Below are positions 18,621 to 25,959 of a DNA stretch of 32,285 nt, piece by piece; within the stretch, counting starts at the first letter, position 1; every line of letters starts with the position of its first letter. Source of the DNA: Mesostigma viride (Eukaryota > Streptophyta > Mesostigmatophyceae > Mesostigmatales > Mesostigmataceae); the NCBI GenBank assembly GCA_009746045.1, contig RPFO01001702.1, positions 1 to 32,285 of the forward strand, read 5' to 3'. Position numbers and translations under genes: made by a program. Below the pieces are notes generated by a model that did not search any database, was not told the DNA's origin, and saw only the letters and a list, made by a program, of their open reading frames with translations.

Positions 18621-19390
18621 ATGGCCTCCTCCAGCTCCTCCGGCAGACAAATCGCCCGCAAGTCCACCGGGTCTCCTCCCCGACAAATGCCCCGGAAGTC
18701 CATTGGGGGGAAGCAGGTTCGTCGGGGAGACAGCGGCCCCCGCGCGAGTTCCAACAGCGGCTCCAGCGCTCTAAGCGGTTACAGCAGCAACTCCGGCGCT
18801 TACAGGAACAGCAACAGGGCTTCCGGCAGCAGCTCCGGCGCTTACAGGAACAGCAACAGCGCTTCCGGCAGCAGCGTCGGCGCTTCCATCGGCAGCTCCG
18901 GCCTTTACATGAACAGCAACAGCGCTCCCATCGGCAGCTCCGGCGCTTACAGGAACAGCCCCAGAAGTTTCAGTTCAGTCAATCAACAAGTGGGCCGCAA
19001 GTCCACCGGGTGGGTACAGCGCGCGGAAGGGTCGCCTCCCCGACAAATGCCCCGGAAGTCCATTTGGGGGAAGCAGGTTCGTCGGGGAGACAGCGGCAGT
19101 AGTTCCAGATCAGTTCTGACACGCCCACAACAAGTGGGCCGCAAGTCCACCGGGTGGGTACAGCGCGCGGAAGGTCGCCTCCCCGACAAATGCCCCGGAA
19201 GTCCATTGGGGGGAAGCAGGTTCGTCAGGAGGTTCGTCAGGAAAGTACCCGCAGCGCCCCCTACCCGCTGCCGCAGGGGCTACAAGCGGCAAGAAAGTCA
19301 CTGGGACGGAAACCTCTCCGCTCGGGTGATGCCGAGTCTGGCGTCTGGGTGTTTTATGACACCTCGTCTGATTCTACCGGTCGGTTCTAA
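18621..19390 (+). CDS. Histone H3 tail-like repeat protein, one frameshift
   Basis: Near the N-terminus, residues 10-17 read QIARKSTG, matching histone H3 residues 5-12 (QTARKSTG) in seven of eight positions and including the H3 K9 site. PPRQMPRKSIGGKQVRRG follows, echoing the H3 GGKAPRKQ part. A Ser/Gly/Asn/Tyr-rich spacer (about residues 40-120) separates this from two further blocks of GRKSTGWVQRAEG plus PPRQMPRKSI.GKQVR. In the third block a GGG seen at 19029-19031 is only GG at 19173-19174, shifting the frame. The shifted frame continues the repeat, adds LQAARKSLGRKPLR (AARKS equals the H3 K27 context) and stops at 19390. The unshifted frame runs to 19457 without continuing the repeat. 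There is no histone-fold domain. I infer a chromatin-mimicking or DNA-packaging basic protein; the function is unproven. Confidence 0.7.
18671..19231 (+). repeat. Three direct repeats in the H3-tail-like gene
   Basis: Units of 58-66 bp start near 18671, 19032 and 19175 and are almost identical (cctccccgacaaatgcccc core). An additional 44-bp unit (caagtgggccgcaagtccac) precedes the second and third copies at 18987 and 19131. The last two composite units are 143-144 bp apart, and the one-base difference in spacing is the apparent frameshift. Confidence 0.9.
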
Positions 19391-19585
19391 CTCCCATGCA
19401 GCCTGTGTTGGAAGTAAAGGCAGAGAGCCTAGACTAGGTGATAATAATTATACTTAAATGAAAGCGTGAATGAATCAAGGAATGAGACCGAATTCGCATT
19501 TTTCATTAAAAATTTTCGTGGCTACGTTACATAAATCACAGGATGACCAAATGCACTTCTCTCACGTCCAAGGGCCGTAGGTAGG
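19391..19585. other. AT-rich convergent intergenic region
   Basis: 195 bp between the last plus-strand gene and the first minus-strand gene. It is much more AT-rich than the rest (for example aataataattatactt near 19440 and attaaaaattttcg near 19506). It likely carries 3' end signals for both convergent transcripts. No RNA gene or ORF of note is seen. Confidence 0.5.
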
Positions 19586-19932
19586 TTAGGTGCAGAAGAC
19601 GTTCTCCAGCACGCGCATCACCCCCTCCGCGTCCCTTATGGTCTGCTCGCACCTGCGCTCGTGCCGTTTCAGGCGCGCCACGTCGCGCGTCAACCCCCCA
19701 ACGTCTGCTGGTTCTGCGTAACCACCGCGTCCAGACGCCTCATAAGGTCCTCGATCTCCAACAGCGTCACCTCGATCTTGCACCACCACGGCTCCGGGGG
19801 CGTATCGCCGCCGGACGACCGCCTTGAATCGGCGCTGGAGGCGGCGTCGTCCGTCTCGCAGGGGGAGTAGCCCTCCTCCTCGACCCCCTCTTTGCGACCT
19901 CGGAGTCCCAGGTAGGACAGCACGGACTGCAT
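19586..19932 (-). CDS. Small coiled-coil protein, frameshifted
   Basis: Start at 19932 (MQSVLSYLGLRGRKEG). An acidic, Ser-rich segment follows, then a heptad-like helix (KIEVTLLEIEDLMRRLDAVV). The frame stops at 19690 just after a 6-C run (19694-19699). The neighbouring frame continues smoothly with GGLTRDVARLKRHERRCEQT and a final helix to the stop at 19586, so I read one protein of about 115 aa with a one-base error. Two amphipathic helices predict a coiled coil. Family not recognised. It is the last of a minus-strand gene series ending at the convergent gap. Confidence 0.55.
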
Positions 19933-19988
19933 CCTTGTCGCTGCCCAGGATGGGCTGACACTTCTTGCGGGCCCTAAGCGAATCGCGC

Positions 19989-20141
19989 CTAGCCGCTTTT
20001 CTTTGGCCACTCCTTGGATGCGATCTTCAAGATCTCCGCGAAATCCTTGCGCTTGTTGGCCGGGCGAAGGCGGACCTCCTGGACCTTCATCAGCCACGGG
20101 TTCTTGTTGACGGCGGCTTGTCCCTTGGCGCGAACGGGCAT
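19989..20141 (-). CDS. Small basic protein with NPW...ASKEW motif
   Basis: 50 aa starting MPVRAKGQAAVNKNPWLMKV and ending ILKIASKEWPKKSG. A Lys/Asn-Pro-Trp start and an (A)ASKEY/W-type end about 25 residues later are features of small HMG- or YABBY-like basic proteins common in NCLDVs, which are thought to bind DNA. It is too short to be sure. It has its own promoter-like A-run (20168-20180) directly upstream, between this ORF and the packaging ATPase stop, which supports a real gene. Confidence 0.65.
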   Translation of the reverse strand: MPVRAKGQAAVNKNPWLMKVQEVRLRPANKRKDFAEILKIASKEWPKKSG

Positions 20142-20167
20142 GGTACGATATGTATGAAGGATGCGAG

Positions 20168-20180
20168 GATATTTTTTTTT
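20168..20180 (-). promoter_or_regulatory. Class A-type box upstream of the small basic protein
   Basis: On the minus strand this reads aaaaaaaaatatcc, 27-39 nt before the ATG at 20141, squeezed in after the ATPase stop codon. Confidence 0.5.
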
Positions 20181-20974
20181 CACGTCTCGTTGTGCTTTAC
20201 CACCCGAGTGACCGGCCCGCGCCGCGCGGAGGGCACCTCGTCGTCGCTGGCCTGCTCCTCCCGGTCCGGGTCCCGGTTCGCCTGGCCGTACTTCCAGAAG
20301 GACGACGACCCGATGCGGAACGGCGCCCGCTCCTCGGCCTTGTACCAGAAGATCACGTCCTCCAGCTTGTTCGACCCGCTCGTGTGGTCGATCACCAGGC
20401 ACTCGTAGTTCTGCGTGCACTCGTTCAGGATGTGGCAGAACGCCTCGAACGTGGGGATCACGCCGAAGAAGTTGCGGTACAGCCGCTCGCGGTTCATGAT
20501 GATGTTCTCCTTGAGCGCGAACACGTAATCGATGTTCGAACGGATGTCCGGCGTGACGTCCATCGTGTACTGGGTGATGAATAGCAGGAAGATGTTGTAA
20601 TGGCGCCCGTTCAGCGCGATCTCGCGGATATACGGGTCGCGCATCACCGCGCGGTCGTACACGCAATCGTCCATCACGACGAACGCGGGCAGGACGCCCT
20701 TCCCGCCCCTGCTCCGGGCCTTCTGGCGGGATATCACCGCCTTCAGCGCGCCGCGGTTGAAGCGGTCGTAGATGAACAGAGAGGGGACGTACTTCCCCCA
20801 GTGGCGGTTCGAACCCTCGGTCCCGGACAGCACGATGCCGGACGGCAGGTGCCGCTTATGGTACATCAGGTCCGTGGCCAGCGTGGTCTTCCCCGCGCCG
20901 CGCTTGGAAACGATGCACACGACGCTGTTGTCCTTGATCCGCGTGGGATCGAACTTGCGCAGATTGACGTTCAT
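20180..20974 (-). CDS. A32-type genome packaging ATPase
   Basis: 264 aa from the ATG at 20974; an upstream GTG at 20992 is not needed. Walker A is SKRGAGKTT at residues 23-31 and Walker B is AFVVMDDC at 97-104. A FITQYTMDVTPDIRSNIDYV segment follows, matching the glutamine-sensor and arginine-containing region of the FtsK/HerA-like viral packaging ATPases. This protein pumps genome DNA into the preformed capsid and is one of the few genes shared by nearly all NCLDVs. The C-terminal 40 residues are charged and variable. The first 15 bp of the coding sequence lie inside the 637-bp tandem duplication, so a short orphan copy of the gene start also appears near 21600. Confidence 0.95.
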   Translation of the reverse strand: MNVNLRKFDPTRIKDNSVVCIVSKRGAGKTTLATDLMYHKRHLPSGIVLSGTEGSNRHWGKYVPSLFIYDRFNRGALKAVISRQKARSRGGKGVLPAFVVMDDCVYDRAVMRDPYIREIALNGRHYNIFLLFITQYTMDVTPDIRSNIDYVFALKENIIMNRERLYRNFFGVIPTFEAFCHILNECTQNYECLVIDHTSGSNKLEDVIFWYKAEERAPFRIGSSSFWKYGQANRDPDREEQASDDEVPSARRGPVTRVVKHNET

Positions 20975-21596
20975 CTTACCCACGCGCGACACAAAATTTT
21001 GCCCTCCCTAGCCTCACGTACCTGCCCGCCCAGCCCTCACTTCCCCGCGCACCGGACGTGGATGTCCAGAACCGGCGGCACACCCGGCGGGAAGAACGAC
21101 ACGCTCAGCCCGCACGACGGCGCCAGACGCATCCACTCGCGCCCGTGCCACGCCTCCCAATAGTCCTTCTCGCGCTCGTCGCGGGACGAATGGTAGCGCA
21201 CCGCGAACGCCCGCTGCAGGTCCGAGAACTGGCGCTGGATGCGGGACCGGAGGGCGTCCGCCGCCGTGCCGGGCAGCGAGCGCAGGCGCGAGACCAGCGA
21301 GGGGGAGCAGCCGCACACGAACGTCCCCTGCCGGCTGAACACCAAATGGGCGACGTTGTCCGTGAGCGCGTCCTCGAGGAACACCCCCACGTCCGTGTCG
21401 CTCGGGCTGGGCAGCGAGCAGTCGCGCAGAGTGCACCCCTGCGGGTGCGTGTGCCACTCCACGATCCCGTGCGGGGTGTCCACGTCGTTCGACCGCCCCA
21501 CGTTCGTCACGGCCGCCTTCTTCAGCACCGAGCTCCTCGCGTCCACGCGGAAGTTGCCCCCCAGCTCCTTCCCCTCGGCCATGCTGTTCAGGATGT
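20960..21596. repeat. Tandem duplication, copy 1 (637 bp)
   Basis: An apparently exact direct duplicate of 21597-22233. It holds the first 15 bp of the ATPase gene, the ATPase upstream region and the 3' 80% of the JAMM gene. The join at 21596/21597 shows no obvious microhomology beyond chance. Confidence 0.95.
21037..21596 (-). pseudogene. Truncated duplicate of the JAMM/MPN gene
   Basis: Identical to the 3' part of 21674-22366 but cut at the duplication join, losing the first 44-49 residues. An internal ATG at 21582 leaves a 181-aa frame that still has the whole JAMM metal site (HTHP...SPSD), so it could in principle be expressed if transcription reads through. No promoter-like box of its own is seen, since the duplication boundary lies 14 nt upstream of that ATG. 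May be an assembly artefact. Confidence 0.8.
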
Positions 21597-22233
21597 CAGA
21601 TTGACGTTCATCTTACCCACGCGCGACACAAAATTTTGCCCTCCCTAGCCTCACGTACCTGCCCGCCCAGCCCTCACTTCCCCGCGCACCGGACGTGGAT
21701 GTCCAGAACCGGCGGCACACCCGGCGGGAAGAACGACACGCTCAGCCCGCACGACGGCGCCAGACGCATCCACTCGCGCCCGTGCCACGCCTCCCAATAG
21801 TCCTTCTCGCGCTCGTCGCGGGACGAATGGTAGCGCACCGCGAACGCCCGCTGCAGGTCCGAGAACTGGCGCTGGATGCGGGACCGGAGGGCGTCCGCCG
21901 CCGTGCCGGGCAGCGAGCGCAGGCGCGAGACCAGCGAGGGGGAGCAGCCGCACACGAACGTCCCCTGCCGGCTGAACACCAAATGGGCGACGTTGTCCGT
22001 GAGCGCGTCCTCGAGGAACACCCCCACGTCCGTGTCGCTCGGGCTGGGCAGCGAGCAGTCGCGCAGAGTGCACCCCTGCGGGTGCGTGTGCCACTCCACG
22101 ATCCCGTGCGGGGTGTCCACGTCGTTCGACCGCCCCACGTTCGTCACGGCCGCCTTCTTCAGCACCGAGCTCCTCGCGTCCACGCGGAAGTTGCCCCCCA
22201 GCTCCTTCCCCTCGGCCATGCTGTTCAGGATGT
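21597..22233. repeat. Tandem duplication, copy 2 (637 bp)
   Basis: Second copy of the 637-bp unit; the encoded JAMM protein segments are identical residue for residue. Here the unit is continuous with the JAMM gene's 5' end, while copy 1 is continuous with the ATPase. A single unit would give a simple JAMM-ATPase gene order. Confidence 0.95.
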
Positions 22234-22366
22234 ACCGGAACGCGGCGGGGTCCACGCGGAACCGACGCACGCGGACGCCGCCCGCCCCCCTGCTACGGAT
22301 GCCTCCTAAAGTGCACTGTTTGGAAGTCAGGATTTTGGTCCCATCGGGAGATATGACCACTTTCAT
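21674..22366 (-). CDS. JAMM/MPN+ metalloprotease-like protein
   Basis: 230 aa from the ATG at 22366 (MKVVISPDGTKIL). The longer open frame upstream overlaps the neighbouring gene and is a shadow. The JAMM motif is EWHTHP at residues 91-96 followed by LPSPSDTD at 106-113, giving the H-x-H ... S-x-x-D zinc ligands, and a Glu-containing MAEGKELGG segment precedes it near 50-58, as in MPN+ enzymes. Such proteins remove ubiquitin or related modifiers or cleave peptides; viral roles are not settled. The C-terminal half has an RSRIQRQFSDLQRAF helix and a VPPVLDIHVRC strand. The gene lies between a DUF5764-like gene and the packaging ATPase on the same strand. Confidence 0.85.
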   Translation of the reverse strand: MKVVISPDGTKILTSKQCTLGGIRSRGAGGVRVRRFRVDPAAFRYILNSMAEGKELGGNFRVDARSSVLKKAAVTNVGRSNDVDTPHGIVEWHTHPQGCTLRDCSLPSPSDTDVGVFLEDALTDNVAHLVFSRQGTFVCGCSPSLVSRLRSLPGTAADALRSRIQRQFSDLQRAFAVRYHSSRDEREKDYWEAWHGREWMRLAPSCGLSVSFFPPGVPPVLDIHVRCAGK

Positions 22367-22378
22367 TACTCGTCCATC

Positions 22379-22401
22379 AATAATAAACGCGTTATTATTC
22401 C
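22379..22401 (-). promoter_or_regulatory. Class B box and palindrome upstream of the JAMM gene
   Basis: The minus strand reads ggaataataacgcg, about 20-35 nt before the ATG at 22366. The segment is also a near-perfect palindrome around aacgcgtt flanked by aataat/attatt. The GGAATWATW core recurs before three further minus-strand genes. Confidence 0.45.
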
Positions 22402-22416
22402 TGTCCCGCGTGCCCG

Positions 22417-23216
22417 TCAAAAGTCCTCGTCCTCCTCCACGTACACGTCCTCCTCCTCCTCGAACCCGTAGTCCTCGCCCGCCCTCGCCTGCATGGCCGC
22501 GTGGCGGTCCGGCTGCAGGGACTCGGGGCGGAGGCGGACCGAGCGCGTCTTCCCCCTCGTCTTCGCGGGCCGCTCCTCCTCCTCCTCCTCCTCCTCCTCC
22601 ACCTCGCGGCGGGCAGGAGGCGCCTCCTCTCCGCCCATGATCCCGTCCATGTAGTCCTTCAGGATGTCGTCGATGGGCATGAAGCTGTGGAGAGAGTTCT
22701 TGACGCACTCGCACACGCTCTTCATCACCTGCCGCTTGTTCAGCTTGATGCCGCCCGTCGCGGCCTGCGACACGTAATGCGGCATGTCCTCCGCCAGGTC
22801 CGCCGCCATCATCTTCATGACCGAGTGGACGAACCGCTCGCACGTGGGCACCTTAACCTTCAGCTTCTGATCGCCGCCGCCCCCCCCCGGCGGATGCTGC
22901 CAAGGATCATACTCGCGCACACGAAATACGCCTTCAGCAGCTCCTTCAGGTACGGCACCGTCTTCTGCACCTCCCGCGTCTCCTCGTCGATGATGTCCGC
23001 GTTCCAGCTGGGCACCTCCGACAGCAGCCTCGTCAGGCACTCCATGCAGTCCACGCCCTTCGCCCCCGACACGTTCAGCGCGTCTTGGAGGATGTTCTTG
23101 AACGCCGCGAACATGGGCTGGGACAGCGACCGCTCGAGCTGATCCACGTACTCCCGCTTGCTGTCCACGAGCACGTTCGTGTCCACCCGGGCCTCCGCGT
23201 TACGGTGCTCGGCCAT
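22417..23216 (-). CDS. DUF5764-like NCLDV protein, frameshifted
   Basis: About 266 aa starting MAEHRNAEARVDTNVL at 23216. YVDQLERSLSQPMFAAFKNI, then LLSEVPSWNADIIDEET and LLKAYFVCASMILGSIR match the pattern of a widespread NCLDV family (helical, with a VPxWNxDII motif and a later CERFVH segment) that I remember as DUF5764. The frame breaks at a 9-C run (22880-22888), and the second frame continues with KVKVPTCERFVHSVMKMM and ends in a Glu-rich, acidic tail at 22417. The run length and the family pattern both support one intact gene in reality. Function unknown, perhaps a virion or core component. The family name is from memory and should be checked. Confidence 0.7.
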
Positions 23217-23233
23217 GTGTCAGAGTCGACCGT

Positions 23234-23244
23234 GAAATTATTCC
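23234..23244 (-). promoter_or_regulatory. Class B box upstream of the DUF5764-like gene
   Basis: The minus strand reads ggaataatttc, 18-28 nt before the ATG at 23216. Confidence 0.4.
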
Positions 23245-23283
23245 ACCCCCTCTAAGCGAATCGATCCAATCCACCGGACTGAC

Positions 23284-23797
23284 TCAACTCAGCACGTGAC
23301 GCGCGATCAGGAACACGAGCGCGCCCGCCGCCAGCCCGCCCAGGTTCACCTTGTTGCGGTCCACCTTCCCGTCCCGGCCCTTGAACAGGTTAGGGAACGC
23401 GCCCGCCCCGAACTGGATCGTGCCGATCGCCGCGCCCACGCCGAAGATGGCCGGGACCACCAGCCGCCGCCACGGCGGGAGAGCGGCGCGCGAACGGGCG
23501 CGAGGGGCATCGCCGGAAGAGGAGACGGGCTGCCGCGGTCACGGATGGACAGCTCGGACCCCTCCGGGGAGATGCCGCGGCCCATACCGAACGCCGCCGG
23601 TCCCGCCGGAGACACGCCGCCTCTGCGGAAAGCCGGGCCGCCACCGCCCAACATCGCAGCCTGTCGGGGGTTCATCAGCGCGCCGGAGGGGGGGGAGGCC
23701 CGCCGCTCCTCCCCCCCGCCCATATCCCCCCCTGCCCCTGCGGCGCTGGCACGGAGCTGGAGCGCAGTCGGCGCGCGAGGCCGGTCAGGTCTTCCAT
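23284..23797 (-). CDS. Membrane-anchored protein, two apparent frameshifts
   Basis: A start at 23797 (MEDLTGLARRLRSSSV) is followed by a Gly/Pro-rich middle part in a second frame (GALMNPRQAAMLGGGGPAF) and a third-frame C-terminus with two hydrophobic stretches (LVVPAIFGVGAAIGTIQFG and LAAGALVFLIARHVLS), ending at 23284. The changes of frame fall near C/G runs at about 23683-23730 and near 23480-23540. The two hydrophobic segments around a short polar loop (KGRDGKVDRNKVN) look like a hairpin membrane anchor, as in small virion membrane proteins. I do not recognise the family. The assignment depends on the frames being joined, so certainty is moderate. Confidence 0.5.
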
Positions 23798-23858
23798 CCT
23801 CCGCTATGTCGTACCTAGCACACACAAAATACCTAGATTCTAAACGCGATGATCCGAA

Positions 23859-24416
23859 TCAGTAATCCGCCCCGTCCGGTCTGTCCAGGTCCCACACGTC
23901 CGGAGGGGTCGCCGGCCGGCTACGGCCCACCGATACGGAGGACACCGGAGTCGCGCCCTCCTCGTCCCCGTCCTCCGGTTCCGGCGGAGGAGGGAGACGC
24001 GATTCGTCGCGCGACCGTAAGGAGCTGGCGAAACAGTCCGCGTGGTAGAACGCGTACGCCCCCCGCGTCAACAAAGTCAGCTCCGTCTTGCGGGCCGGCA
24101 TCAGCCCGTCGCACAGAACGCACGAAACCCACCCCTCCTGCGGCGGCGGGGCCCGCGAGCTCCATCGCACGAGAGACGAGCCGGGGGGCACGTACCCTGC
24201 CCGAGCCACCGCCGCCTCCTCCTCGGTGAGCGCCTGCTTGCCCTTGAACAGGGGGCACGACTCCATGTACGCCCGGTTGAACGATATCGAGAAGGGGAAG
24301 GTCCCGCGTGCCGCCCGGCGGCCGGACACAGCCGCCCACCACGCGTCCGCCCTCCGTCTGCGCGCGTCCAGCTCCGTCACGAACGCCGCGCCGCGTCCTC
24401 CGGGTTGCTCGTCCAT
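23859..24416 (-). CDS. Zinc-binding domain protein (CxxC...HxxC)
   Basis: 185 aa from the ATG at 24416 (MDEQPGGRGAAF). The frame is open further upstream, but that part overlaps the end of the neighbouring gene, and a class B promoter-like box sits at 24445-24455. The central region has a FPFSISFNRAYMESCPLF segment. Then come CVLCDGLMPARKTEL and AYAFYHADC, giving C-x2-C and H-x2-C pairs about 27 residues apart, a likely treble-clef or RING-like zinc site. The C-terminus is Pro/Glu/Asp-rich and disordered. Function unknown. Confidence 0.7.
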   Translation of the reverse strand: MDEQPGGRGAAFVTELDARRRRADAWWAAVSGRRAARGTFPFSISFNRAYMESCPLFKGKQALTEEEAAVARAGYVPPGSSLVRWSSRAPPPQEGWVSCVLCDGLMPARKTELTLLTRGAYAFYHADCFASSLRSRDESRLPPPPEPEDGDEEGATPVSSVSVGRSRPATPPDVWDLDRPDGADY

Positions 24417-24444
24417 CTCCCGCGCCACGTGCACATTAGCCGGA

Positions 24445-24455
24445 GATATAATTCC
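24445..24455 (-). promoter_or_regulatory. Class B box upstream of the zinc-binding gene
   Basis: The minus strand reads ggaattatatc, 29-39 nt before the ATG at 24416. Confidence 0.4.
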
Positions 24456-24462
24456 TCCCCCC

Positions 24463-25906
24463 TTAGCGCCTCTTCGTCTTCTGATAGGCTTGCGACAGGA
24501 CATTGGCCCCCCAGGTGGCGGCGGGGGGCCATCGGGCCTCCCGACAGGGTGTACGGGTCCATACGCCCCCCGCCCATCTGATCCGAGCACATCTGGAACT
24601 GCGCGTTCGGGTTCTGCACCATCTGCCCCGACCAGTCCCGGATGTACGGGTCCACGACCTTGGGCATCTTGCCGCCCCTCGCGCCCTCGGCCGGGTTCCA
24701 CTCGTAGAAGACGGCCCCGGACCCCGGGGGGCAGGGCGCGGGGTGGCCGCTTAGGAGCGCGTCCGCGGTCATCAGCCCGCCGTAGAACTTGGCCGCGTCG
24801 CCGCCGTAATCCCGTAAGTCCCCGTCTACCATATTGAACGCCTTCTGGCGCCGCCACCACTGGTCGATGCGGTTCAAGAGCGCATTCCGCATGCGGCTGA
24901 AGCGCATGACGTCCGTCACGAGGTGTCTCTTGACGACGTTATGGATTTGGATATTATAGGAGGGACCCGTCCGTACCACGGCATCATAGGGGGGGATCCG
25001 TGACAGAAAGCCCCCACCACCACCACCCCCACCACCCCACAAAAAGGCCCTTGCTCTTGCCAGGACTCCCGCCCTATCATCAGCTTGGAAGTAGTTTCTG
25101 TCAACCTTCAGAATGCGATCGATCAACCCGTAGTCCATCAGTTGGGCGTGTGCTGCTGGCACGTTGATCACCTCTGCAAGGCGGTCGCGGTGTTGGATCG
25201 AAAACAGGCTGATATCGATTTGACTGCTGGCCAGCAAACGGATTAGGAGGGAGGGGTCACCTTCAGCCGCCAGCTCCCCTGTCAATAGCTGGGGTATCCT
25301 GGGAAGTGATCCCGGAATGTTTGGGAATACGCGGATCTTTACCGGCTTTGTGACGTAAGCCGCCGAGTTTGCAGGAATAGTGTGCGAATTGTCCGCATCT
25401 GGAGGGTCGCGCACGGTGTCAATTGATTGAAGCCCGCTTTCGCCGATATCCTTCATGACGCTGGACGGGATGGCCTCCATGTAAGCTCGTGTGTCAACCC
25501 TCCCATCTGCTGCTTGTGAATATGAATGTGCTATGAACCCCCTCAATGCGTTAAGGAGCTTGAACATCTCGTCTTGGCTCGTATCGCGCAGGGAGTAGTC
25601 GGTGGCGTACTTCACCCTCCGCTCCAGTTCCCGCATGAGAGCACACAGCAGGTCGTACACGTACACGACCGCCACGAATTCCCGCAGTTTGCGGACCATC
25701 GCGTCTTCGTTGTCCCCGTCCTCGGGGATCCGCCCGTACAGTTCTGTCTCCTCGATGACGTACCGGATGCCCGGGATGTACGTGTGCAGTTTGTCCATCT
25801 CGTAAGGAGTGAACACCTTGCCCGCGAGTTCCTCCACACGCCGCTGCTCTTCGGGCAGTCGGCGAGTCGGCGTCTGGATCATGCTCTCCATCGGATACAG
25901 CCCCAT
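24463..25906 (-). CDS. Large unknown protein, paralogue of the 25960 gene, frameshifted at 3' end
   Basis: About 480 aa from the ATG at 25906. The N-terminus (TPTRRLPEEQRRVEELAG, then FTPYEMDKLHTYIPGIRYVIEE) and the C-terminal block (GGLMTADALLSGHPAP, SGAVFYEWNPAEG, IRDWSGQMVQNPNAQFQMC) align by eye with the 25960 neighbour, so the two are tandem paralogues. A poly-Gly run (about 25000-25040, ggtggtggt type) sits in the middle. Near 24507-24528 two 6-nt C and G runs coincide with loss of the natural end: one frame gives a short basic C-terminus (ANVLSQAYQKTKRR) with a stop at 24463-24465, directly before the next gene's promoter box, while the original frame runs on to 24377. No enzymatic motif is seen. 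Probably structural; family not recognised. Confidence 0.7.
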
Positions 25907-25934
25907 CCTCGTCTCGCTTTATACACTCGTATCC

Positions 25935-25947
25935 GAAAATAATTCCC
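25935..25947 (-). promoter_or_regulatory. Class B box upstream of the 24463 gene
   Basis: The minus strand reads gggaattattttc, 29-41 nt before the ATG at 25906, with a tataaag element at about 25917-25923 between them. Confidence 0.4.
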
Positions 25948-25959
25948 GGTCGAGTGCGT

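Noticed and set aside
21674-22843. 389-aa version of the JAMM protein
   Set aside because: Its extra N-terminus overlaps the DUF5764-like gene in another frame; a good ATG at 22366 follows a promoter-like box.
23859-24860. 333-aa version of the zinc-binding protein
   Set aside because: The first 148 residues overlap the end of the 24463 gene antiparallel to its reading pattern and precede the class B box; the ATG at 24416 is better supported.
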